NCBI GenBank assembly: GCA_026196955.1
Contig: JAPHTO010000031.1
Span: 62,001-126,000 of the forward strand
DNA: 64,000 nucleotides
DNA from: Colwellia sp.
GTDB taxonomy: Bacteria > Pseudomonadota > Gammaproteobacteria > Enterobacterales > Alteromonadaceae
Reading direction: 5' to 3'
Positions 8,777 through 16,101 of the stretch are shown here, piece after piece. The stretch's first letter is position 1, and the number at the start of each line of letters is the position of its first letter. Both the position numbers and the translations under genes were made by a program. The notes under the pieces are model-generated. The model saw nothing but the letters and a program-made list of their open reading frames with translations, had not been told where the DNA came from and did no database searches.

Positions 8777-9583
8777 ATGTTTTTTAAAATATTGAAAGAA
8801 CCTATCTTTTGGTTTTTATTGCTTAGCATTAGCATTTTTACTATAGAAATAAAGTTAGGCTCTCAAGATAATTATATTAAAATTGAGCAGGCTAAAATTA
8901 AACAATTAGAAGAAAAGTGGGAGAAAGAACATGGCCGCTTGCCAACCGATAGTGAGCTGTTGGTTGTACTGGAGCCTGAGATAATAGATGAAATCTTATA
9001 TCGGGAAGCTAAATCGATTGGTCTGGAGTTGGATGACAATGTAATAAGAAGGCGGTTAATTGAAAAATACCGTTTTATGCTTAATCAATCTTCGTACCTT
9101 GATGATATCGATGAAGAAACACTAAAAGCCTATTATAAAAAAAATATGGACCAGTATCAGATTGCTGACAGTATCAGCTTTAAACATCACTTTTTTAGCA
9201 AGGTTAATCGAATCGATCCTCAAGGGAATGCAGCAACTGCGTATTTATCAAAGCAGTCTCAGCCTGAGAAAACGATCAAGGCTGATAGTTTCTTGGGGCC
9301 TTCTGTTATTGATAACGGAGGGCGGGATGTTATTGAACGTATTTTCGGTAACTCTTTTTTTGCAGACTTAAATAAGCTGAAATTAGAGCAGTGGAGCGAA
9401 CCGATACAGTCGGTATATGGTTGGCATCTGGTCTATATAACGGATAGAAAAAATTCAATGCAGTTGTCATATAAGCAGTCTAAAGAGAAAGTTATAAAAT
9501 CCATGCAAGTGCAAAAAAGACAAATCGATGAAAAATCCAGGCTATCAAAATTAATGACAAAATACAGTGTTGAATTTCAATAG
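8777..9583 (+). CDS. Membrane-anchored parvulin-like peptidyl-prolyl isomerase
   Basis: A 268-residue protein. One N-terminal membrane segment (about residues 11-28) is followed by a SurA/PpiC-type helical linker (REAKSIGLELDDNVIRRRLIEKYRFML). A parvulin-like domain (about residues 135-235) contains SFKHHFF, SFLGPS and the typical EPIQSVYGWHLVYI strand. A perfect AGGAGG lies six bases before the ATG. It lies in the same operon as the cysteine-rich DUF3604 gene, and a role as its dedicated folding factor is an inference supported by repeated pairing in this window. Isomerase activity is not certain, because many members of this membrane subfamily are divergent. Confidence 0.8.
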   Translation: MFFKILKEPIFWFLLLSISIFTIEIKLGSQDNYIKIEQAKIKQLEEKWEKEHGRLPTDSELLVVLEPEIIDEILYREAKSIGLELDDNVIRRRLIEKYRFMLNQSSYLDDIDEETLKAYYKKNMDQYQIADSISFKHHFFSKVNRIDPQGNAATAYLSKQSQPEKTIKADSFLGPSVIDNGGRDVIERIFGNSFFADLNKLKLEQWSEPIQSVYGWHLVYITDRKNSMQLSYKQSKEKVIKSMQVQKRQIDEKSRLSKLMTKYSVEFQ

Positions 9584-9617
9584 ATTGAAATGAAAAACTA
9601 ATAAAGGTAATAAGTTA

Positions 9618-10271
9618 ATGTTTAAAAAAATACTGAGCAGAGCTACATTGTTTTATTTATCTGCTGTTGTTGTCGGTATTGTCGTATCGAGAGCGACTCT
9701 GATTCCCTTGGTCGATTATCTTGCTGTTTCTAGTGCCGAAGGTGAAATCCATAGTGGCCCTTGGGTAACAGGATTAAAGAAAGGTTCAGCCGATCAAAAC
9801 TTTATTCAGAAAGCCGTGATTGCGAAAATTGGCATTGGTAATTTGACCAAGGAAGAATCCCTCGTATGGAATACTTTTAAAGATTCGAGTGGAGAGCAAT
9901 TACATTCTAAATACGATTATGAAGTACGTTTTACAGGACCTATGCCTGTAGAGACTAGCGGGTTTTGGAGCCTGACTCTTTATAATAAGGAATATTTCTT
10001 AGCTGAGAATCCTATTGATCGTTTCTCTATTGGTTCAAAAGATCTTATAAGAACGAATTCCGATGATAGTTTCACTATTATTGTTTCTAGTAAAAAACCA
10101 GAGGATGTTACTAATTGGTTACCTTCACCAAAGAACGATTTCTTTGCGTTAAATATTCGAAATTATATTCCTAAAGCAGTCATGCTAAATGATCCTAAAT
10201 CTTTTGTAATGCCTGAAATTAGAAAAATTGACTCTGTTTTAGCTAGTGCACAATTGGAGACAGCTAAATGA
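9618..10271 (+). CDS. DUF1214-domain exported/membrane protein
   Basis: A 217-residue protein with one N-terminal hydrophobic segment (residues about 8-30). The DUF1214 pattern follows: SGPWVTGLKKGS, then GPMPVETSGFWSLTLYN and NPIDRFSIGS, ending with a short SWLPSP-like element (NWLPSPKNDFFALNIRNY). Its stop codon overlaps the start of the next gene by four bases (ATGA), so the two are translationally coupled. Many bacteria carry DUF1254 and DUF1214 as two halves of one protein; here they are separate adjacent genes. No enzymatic function is established for the domain, and none can be read here. It sits last-but-one in the sulfatase/DUF3604 operon. Confidence 0.75.
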   Translation: MFKKILSRATLFYLSAVVVGIVVSRATLIPLVDYLAVSSAEGEIHSGPWVTGLKKGSADQNFIQKAVIAKIGIGNLTKEESLVWNTFKDSSGEQLHSKYDYEVRFTGPMPVETSGFWSLTLYNKEYFLAENPIDRFSIGSKDLIRTNSDDSFTIIVSSKKPEDVTNWLPSPKNDFFALNIRNYIPKAVMLNDPKSFVMPEIRKIDSVLASAQLETAK

Positions 10272-10831
10272 AAATAATATCAAGACAGTCAATTGGATTG
10301 TGGATCTTACTTTTTTCTTTGAGCTGGTTGTTTGCGACAGGGGGACTTTTATATAAGTTACCCAATCTCATTATTAATAAGATTTCTAACATCCAGCTTG
10401 AGCAAGTTGGAAAGATTGATACATGGTTACATAAACGGTCAACGGTTGATCATACTTTTACCGATGTTGTTAGGCCTAATGTCGATGCTGTTTATTCATC
10501 GGTCTTTGCTGACTTAACCAAAGGGCCATATGTATTAGAAGCACCCGTTATCAACAAGTATTGGAGTTTTGGATTTTATGCCAATAATACCACCAATTTT
10601 AAAATACTCTCAATTCGCAACCACGAGGAAGGTAAGCCTGTTAAGGTGATGCTGGCTCCAAAAGGCTATGAGGGCGATACTCAGGGTATGGAGGTTATTG
10701 AAGCCCCCAGTGACCTTGTTTGGATTATTGCCAGATTAAGAATTGAAGGTAAGCCGGATGAAGAACGAATTCATGCTATTCAGGATCAATTTTCATTTTT
10801 ACCCTTATCTCAATATCAAATGACACATTAA
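10268..10831 (+). CDS. DUF1254-domain exported/membrane protein
   Basis: A 187-residue partner of the preceding DUF1214 protein, overlapping it by four bases. Residues about 9-30 form a membrane segment or signal anchor. The DUF1254 signature follows, with VRPNVDAVYSSVFADLTKGP around residues 62-82 and a beta-rich region (KYWSFGFYANNTTNFKILSI). This is the short, single-domain version of the family. It appears to end the operon that starts at 3289, since the next 266 bases hold no gene and a new well-formed ribosome site begins the following transcription unit. Function unknown. Confidence 0.75.
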   Translation: MKIISRQSIGLWILLFSLSWLFATGGLLYKLPNLIINKISNIQLEQVGKIDTWLHKRSTVDHTFTDVVRPNVDAVYSSVFADLTKGPYVLEAPVINKYWSFGFYANNTTNFKILSIRNHEEGKPVKVMLAPKGYEGDTQGMEVIEAPSDLVWIIARLRIEGKPDEERIHAIQDQFSFLPLSQYQMTH

Positions 10832-11097
10832 CGATAATGTTTATTGCTATAAAAAATCAAACAGAAATATGAAAACTTAATTTGTTGAAAACAGGAAAAA
10901 AAAAGGTGCTTTGTGCAACAACCAACTAGTAAAACAATGTAACTATCAGTAAGATACTACGGATACAAAACAATTACGGAAATGGAAGTCGCCAAGTATG
11001 AATAGACGCTATTTCTCTTGTCATCATTAAGATTTTTAGATTGATATTTAATCAATAAGAAAAGCGGCATATATCGCCAAAATTTCAGGAGAGTGTT

Positions 11098-13029
11098 ATG
11101 AAAAATATATTATCCGTGCTGATCACGTCATTAACCGCGGTAGCTTTTTTTCCTGCTATTGCAAATGAAAAGCCTCCAACAAAAACCTTATCAAAAGACT
11201 ATCAACATTATAGCTACTCTCCGTATGTAAAGCCTAAACATGCAACTAGACCTCTTTGGGGCGATACCCATGTGCACACTAATTTATCTACCGATGCCGG
11301 ATTAGCAAGTAACCGCCTGCCACCAGAAATGGCCTACCGTTTCGCTCGTGGTGAAGAAGTAACCTCTTCTTTGGGCATTCCTGCCAAACTCTCTAAACCA
11401 CTGGATTGGTTGGTGATTGCTGATCACACCGATGGTATGGGACTTATTGGCGATATATTAAAAAGTGACCCAGAGATTATGGGTTTTGAACAAGTGCAAG
11501 GTTGGAACAGAGCATTAGTTGAAGGTGGTGAAGTAGCGGCTCAAGCAAAAGTCGATCTTGTTAAAACATTTTCTGCCGGCAAAGTTGATCCTAAGTTAAT
11601 GGCACTTTATGCACCTGGTTCAACAAAGTATCAAAGTCTTTGGCAAAAAGCGGTAGCAGATGCCGAAGCATTTAATGAGCCTGGACGTTTTAGCACGCTC
11701 ATTGGCTATGAGTGGACATCGCTCATTAACGGCAACAATATGCACCGTGTTGTTATTATGCGTGATGGTTCAAAACGCGCTTTACAATTTGAACCTTTTA
11801 CCATGACACCGCCAACCGGAAGTCCAGATCCGCGTGATTTATGGAAATATATGGACAAGTATGAAAAAGTTACTGGCGGGAAAATACTGGCTATCCCACA
11901 CAATGGCAACATATCAAACGGCATTATGTTCCCCCTTGATGCGCAATGGAATGGCAGAAAATTCGATAAATCCTACGCTAAACAACGCGCACGATTAGAA
12001 CCCCTTTATGAAGTGACACAAATTAAAGGGGATAGTGAAGCACATCCATTTTTATCGCCGGGTGATGAATTTGCTGATTTTGAAACTTGGGATAAATCAA
12101 ACCTTGCCGCAACAGAGTTAAAAACCAAAGATATGCTCGCTGGTGAATATGCCCGTGAAGCCCTGAAACGAGGCTTAGCAATTGAAGAACGTTTAGGAAC
12201 CAACCCATATAAATTTGGCCTTATTGGTTCAACCGATACTCACACCTCACTAGCCACAGCAGAAGAAAATAATTTTTTTGGTAAAAATTCCACTGACGAA
12301 CCAACAGGCATTGAACGTGGCAAGATCCGTTTAAAGAAAATTGGTGATGGCGCACTAATGAATTGGGAAACATCGGCGTCGGGTTTAACGGCTGTTTGGG
12401 CTGCTGATAACTCGCGTGAAGCAATATTTGATGCCATGCAAAGAAAAGAGGTTTATGCCTCTACGGGGCCAAGAATAACGCTACGCGTTTTTGGTGGCTG
12501 GGACTTTGATAACAAAGACCTCAATGCACAGTCTTTTGCAAGCATTGGCTATGAAAAAGGGGTACCTATGGGCGGTGATTTCACTAAAAAACCGAGAGCA
12601 GCAAAATCACCAAAATTAATGATAGCTGCTATGCGTGACCCAATCGGTGCAAACCTTGACCGCATTCAAGTGGTTAAAGGTTGGGTTGACCATGATGGTA
12701 AAACTCAAGAACAGATATATAACGTAACTTGGTCTGGTGAGCGAGCTATAGACAAAAACGGAAAACTACCAGCAGTTGGAAATACGGTCAATGTTGCAGA
12801 TGCTACTTGGAGCAACACTATTGGTGAAAGTGAGCTGTCTACGGTATGGACAGATCCTGATTTTGATAAAAAACTGAATGCTTTTTATTATGTGCGCGTT
12901 TTAGAAATACCCACACCAAGATGGACAACTTATGACGCTCACCGTTTTGGCATTGAAATCCCCAAAGGCGCTCCTACCACGATTCAAGAGCGCGCGTATT
13001 CGTCGCCCATTTGGTATCAACCTAATTAG
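11098..13029 (+). CDS. DUF3604 family exported protein (paralogue 3)
   Basis: A 643-residue exported protein. The signal peptide is about residues 1-22 (ending FFPAIA), and AGGAGAG precedes the ATG. The PHP-like motifs are THVHT (H58, H60), ADH (D109-H110), IPHN (H268) and TDTH (D380, H382). The C-terminus ends ERAYSSPIWYQ. It contains no cysteine and is closer in motif detail to paralogue 1 (GDSEAHPFLSP, TPRWTTYDA) than to the cysteine-rich paralogue 2. It is followed 39 bp later by an outer-membrane barrel gene on the same strand, not by a parvulin. The only operator match in its upstream region is a half-site (10962-10969), so its control may differ from the rest of the island. Enzymatic role inferred only from the motif pattern. 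Confidence 0.85.
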   Translation: MKNILSVLITSLTAVAFFPAIANEKPPTKTLSKDYQHYSYSPYVKPKHATRPLWGDTHVHTNLSTDAGLASNRLPPEMAYRFARGEEVTSSLGIPAKLSKPLDWLVIADHTDGMGLIGDILKSDPEIMGFEQVQGWNRALVEGGEVAAQAKVDLVKTFSAGKVDPKLMALYAPGSTKYQSLWQKAVADAEAFNEPGRFSTLIGYEWTSLINGNNMHRVVIMRDGSKRALQFEPFTMTPPTGSPDPRDLWKYMDKYEKVTGGKILAIPHNGNISNGIMFPLDAQWNGRKFDKSYAKQRARLEPLYEVTQIKGDSEAHPFLSPGDEFADFETWDKSNLAATELKTKDMLAGEYAREALKRGLAIEERLGTNPYKFGLIGSTDTHTSLATAEENNFFGKNSTDEPTGIERGKIRLKKIGDGALMNWETSASGLTAVWAADNSREAIFDAMQRKEVYASTGPRITLRVFGGWDFDNKDLNAQSFASIGYEKGVPMGGDFTKKPRAAKSPKLMIAAMRDPIGANLDRIQVVKGWVDHDGKTQEQIYNVTWSGERAIDKNGKLPAVGNTVNVADATWSNTIGESELSTVWTDPDFDKKLNAFYYVRVLEIPTPRWTTYDAHRFGIEIPKGAPTTIQERAYSSPIWYQPN

Positions 13030-13068
13030 TCATAATTTACAATAACTTAAAGTATTTAGCAGGTTAAA

Positions 13069-13998
13069 ATGAATAAAGTTATCAAAGGATTTACATACTC
13101 AGCAGCATTGGCTTCATGTTTAATGGCAGGCATTACGCAAGCAGGTGTCGGCGATGGGCCAAGAGCCTATCAAATAGGCCCTGTTGGCGCACAAAAATTT
13201 AACGTCATGCCAATTTACCAAAATTCCAGCTTTAATGTTGATGGCAGTCCCGCAGAGCCTGCAGCTCGCATCAAAGCAAAATTAGTTGCGCTTCAGTATA
13301 CCTCACTAATTAATGTTAGCGATAAAACCGCCGGTGTATTTGCTATCGTACCAATGGGTGAAGTGACTGGCGATTTACTGAAAACAAACAAACAGGGAGA
13401 AAATTCAGGGCTAGGTGATATTGTATTGGGCGGCGTTGTTGGCCTTGTAGGGGCGCCTGCAATGACGATGCAAGAGTTCGCGTCATATAAACCTGAATTT
13501 GGTTTTGGTTTATTAGGAAAGATAACCTTACCTACTGGCGAATACAGCGCAGACAAAATGTTTAATTTGGGTACCAACCGCTGGGCGGCTCAGTTTGGTG
13601 GCGTACTTTCTTGGTATTTTGGCGAAAGTTTGTTACCAGGCCAAGTCACCTCGTTTGAATTAACGCCAACAGTTACTGTTTATGGTGATAATGACGACCC
13701 AACCAGTGGCGACCTACTGGAGCAAAAAGAACTCTATACCTTAGAAGCTAATTTAACACATGATTTTAATAGCCAATTTTGGGGCTCAGTCGATGCGCTT
13801 TACTTAATTGGGGGTGCTACTATCACCGACGGTATAAAGGCTGAGAATGAAACGGAGAAATTTTTATTAGGCGCTACCGTCGGGGCTTATCTTCCTAACG
13901 GTTATAGCCTTCAATTGAACTATGGAAAAACCCTAAAGGTGGACTCTGACGGATATAATGATCATTTAGTACGTTTAAAAATATCTAAATCATTTTAA
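13069..13998 (+). CDS. Outer-membrane beta-barrel, phenol-pathway transporter (MetA_deg-like) family
   Basis: A 309-residue protein with a signal peptide (cleavage near ITQAG, residue 26). It has alternating amphipathic strands and a C-terminal Phe (RLKISKSF), typical of outer-membrane barrels. The G-rich segment GLGDIVLGGVVG and the LGTNRW motif match the family often called 'putative MetA-pathway of phenol degradation'. These proteins are thought to pass hydrophobic or aromatic compounds through the outer membrane. It probably forms a two-gene unit with DUF3604 paralogue 3, ended by the terminator at 14016. The family is moderately certain; the cargo is unknown. Confidence 0.7.
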   Translation: MNKVIKGFTYSAALASCLMAGITQAGVGDGPRAYQIGPVGAQKFNVMPIYQNSSFNVDGSPAEPAARIKAKLVALQYTSLINVSDKTAGVFAIVPMGEVTGDLLKTNKQGENSGLGDIVLGGVVGLVGAPAMTMQEFASYKPEFGFGLLGKITLPTGEYSADKMFNLGTNRWAAQFGGVLSWYFGESLLPGQVTSFELTPTVTVYGDNDDPTSGDLLEQKELYTLEANLTHDFNSQFWGSVDALYLIGGATITDGIKAENETEKFLLGATVGAYLPNGYSLQLNYGKTLKVDSDGYNDHLVRLKISKSF

Positions 13999-14015
13999 TT
14001 ATCTAGAATGTGAAT

Positions 14016-14058
14016 TCGCTTTGGGGTACTAAATAACCCAAAGCGAGTTTAGTTTTTA
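14016..14058. terminator. Terminator between convergent barrel and HupE-like genes
   Basis: A 10-bp stem TCGCTTTGGG / CCCAAAGCGA with an 11-base loop is followed by GTTTAGTTTTT on the plus strand. It lies 18 bp after the barrel stop and before the converging HupE-like gene. Confidence 0.8.
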
Positions 14059-14091
14059 GCGAATAAAATCAACTAATTTATACCTCATAAT

Positions 14092-15132
14092 TTAAGTCAC
14101 TAGCCAAAACCCTGCAATTCTCTCAATGAGCCAATACGCAGATATACCACCAATTAAATAAACAACACTATGCAGGCTCAAGCGTCTAGCTATTGAACCT
14201 ATATTGCTGTATTGACAAATAATGTCACTAGCCTTCACCAAAATCAAAATAACCGAAATAAAAATCAATTGCCCTATTTCAACACCAATATTAAAAGTGA
14301 GCAACGCTGTCGGAATCTCATTTTTCGGTAAGCCAGTCTCAGATAATGCACTAGCAAAACCTAAACCATGAAGCAAACCAAATAGAAAAGCAACTAACCA
14401 AGGTTTTCTTTCTGAAAGGCGCAACTCTCCAGTTCGTCTTTTCAAAATCTCTACCGCTAAAAATACAATAGACAATGCAATAATGGCTTCGACTACTGGA
14501 GTATAAATAGTTATATATCCTAACGAAGCTGCAGAAAGAGTTATTGAATGCGCTAACGTAAATGCGGTGATAGTTTTAAATAGCTTCCATTTTGAACTGA
14601 CTAAAATAATTAACGCTAAAACAAAAAGTAAATGATCTATGCCAACAAGAATATGATCTATGCCTAATACTAAATAAGTAGTGATTACGTCCCAAATAGA
14701 TGGGGAAATTGGTAATATTTTATTTGGATATTCAGGCGTTAATAACAGTGTTGCTACTTCGCCACTAATTGATTGAACACGAACCAAAACATCGGTTGCC
14801 GTGCTATTAAGCCCTTCAATAAATACTTCCTGACCACCAACCCCTCCTGCACAATTTGTTGTCCAGTTTGTTGAAAATGCATTGCCGGTAAAGCTTAAAT
14901 TAGGGGCATGACGATATTGACAATTTTCTGGTAACAATGCTGATATATTCATAGGCAAACCACCAACTTGAGGAACTTTCCAAGTTATGGTGTAAACATC
15001 ATCATACTGAGCTTTTATTTCTAAATAGCCCGGCTCTAGCGCATGTGAAAAACATGCTGAAAAAAATAAGGGGTTTAACCATAATGCTATGGAGAATAAT
15101 GTCGGCCAAAAAACCGCTGCGACCTTATTCAT
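14092..15132 (-). CDS. HupE/UreJ_2 family membrane protein
   Basis: A 346-residue protein. An N-terminal signal or first membrane helix precedes a beta-rich periplasmic domain of about 100 residues. The C-terminal half has about six to seven membrane helices bearing the family motifs: GIDHILVGIDHLLFVLAL, FTLAHSITL, FGLLHGLGFASAL and FNIGVEIGQL. The conserved His residues in these helices suggest metal handling; HupE relatives act in nickel or cobalt uptake, but the UreJ_2 branch is uncharacterised. It overlaps the upstream parvulin-like gene by eight bases (15125-15132), so the two are translationally coupled. A metal-supply role for the PHP-like DUF3604 proteins is conceivable but only inference. 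Confidence 0.8.
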   Translation of the reverse strand: MNKVAAVFWPTLFSIALWLNPLFFSACFSHALEPGYLEIKAQYDDVYTITWKVPQVGGLPMNISALLPENCQYRHAPNLSFTGNAFSTNWTTNCAGGVGGQEVFIEGLNSTATDVLVRVQSISGEVATLLLTPEYPNKILPISPSIWDVITTYLVLGIDHILVGIDHLLFVLALIILVSSKWKLFKTITAFTLAHSITLSAASLGYITIYTPVVEAIIALSIVFLAVEILKRRTGELRLSERKPWLVAFLFGLLHGLGFASALSETGLPKNEIPTALLTFNIGVEIGQLIFISVILILVKASDIICQYSNIGSIARRLSLHSVVYLIGGISAYWLIERIAGFWLVT

Positions 15133-15991
15133 TAGCTTTGTTTTCTATCAGAGGTTCAATTGTTACCTCATACTCTTGTAAGTAGCTTTTAAATTGACGT
15201 TCAGATAACTCTTTGGCTTGTTGATAACGCCAGTTTTTTAAAACTTGATTTCTAATTTGTCCAAGCTCAGGTAAATAAGCTGCTTTAATATGGTTAATAA
15301 AAACAAAATGTTCACCAAAGTTAGACCAGATAGGGCCTATCCATTTTCCGCTAGGTGCTGACATTATTTCGTCGGAAAATTGCTCGCCATAACTTTGTGC
15401 AATTTCTTGCTTGCTGCTTAAGGGGTTAATAAAAGGCAATACCGATGATTGATTAAGCGTTATTGCCTCATCTACTTGAGTGTAGGAAGTTAATTTGCGA
15501 CGAATCGAAGAACGTTGTTTTTCGCTGTTTTCATTTTTAAAAAAAATTTGGAAAAAAGCGATTTTTTTAACTTGAGTATAAGTTGCTTTATTTTTTTCTA
15601 AATATGCGACTAATTGTTCATCATTTGCTTCTATCATGTTGACTGATGATTGCACCATAAATTCCATTTTTTGTCTTAAACGTTGACGTATTACTGTGTC
15701 ATTTTGTTCAAGACCAAGTGATAAAGCTTCACGATAATAAACTTCTTCACGTAAGTATTCATTGACAAGGTTTGATAGTTCAAGCTCGTTTGGGAATCGT
15801 TTCCAGGTGTTTTTAAATTGGAGTTTTAGGCTTTGCTGTAATTGTTTACTAATAACAATTTTTTGATGAGTTTTAGATGAATTATTCGCTGACTTTTGAG
15901 GAACAAAAAGATCAAAAACAACAAATAAAACTACGCCAATAAATAAAAAATGTAGTAGAGGTTCGCGTATTATATTATTCCAATGAGCCAT
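15125..15991 (-). CDS. Membrane-anchored parvulin-like protein, possibly inactive
   Basis: A 288-residue relative of the protein at 8777: REPLLHFLFIGVVLFVVFDLF anchor, helical linker (REALSLGLEQNDTVIRQRLRQKMEFM), then a parvulin-like domain ending KWIGPIWSNFGEHFVFINHI. Where the paralogue has SFKHHFF, this protein reads AFFQIFF, so the first active-site-type histidine is missing and isomerase activity is doubtful. It overlaps the HupE-like gene by eight bases and follows the TonB receptor gene on the same strand, separated by a hairpin. A chaperone or scaffold role is more cautious than a catalytic one. Confidence 0.75.
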   Translation of the reverse strand: MAHWNNIIREPLLHFLFIGVVLFVVFDLFVPQKSANNSSKTHQKIVISKQLQQSLKLQFKNTWKRFPNELELSNLVNEYLREEVYYREALSLGLEQNDTVIRQRLRQKMEFMVQSSVNMIEANDEQLVAYLEKNKATYTQVKKIAFFQIFFKNENSEKQRSSIRRKLTSYTQVDEAITLNQSSVLPFINPLSSKQEIAQSYGEQFSDEIMSAPSGKWIGPIWSNFGEHFVFINHIKAAYLPELGQIRNQVLKNWRYQQAKELSERQFKSYLQEYEVTIEPLIENKANE

Positions 15992-16051
15992 GATTGTTTT
16001 TTTAAGAAAAGGATACTGGACATTATGCCTTCGCTAGCGCTAAATACAATA

Positions 16052-16083
16052 ATGCCAGTTAATTATTTATAATCAACTGGCAT
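16052..16083 (-). terminator. Hairpin after the TonB receptor gene, probable partial terminator
   Basis: A 9-bp stem ATGCCAGTT / AACTGGCAT with a 14-base A+T-rich loop lies 19 bp past the receptor stop codon on the minus strand. It is followed by TATTGTATTT, a weak T-tract. It may lower expression of the downstream parvulin-HupE pair relative to the receptor. Confidence 0.55.
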
Positions 16084-16101
16084 ATATTCGTTAGCTAACA
16101 A

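Noticed and set aside
10962-10969. Half-site GATACAAA as a possible seventh TetR operator before DUF3604-3
   Set aside because: The other arm does not match at all, so it cannot be counted as a palindrome.
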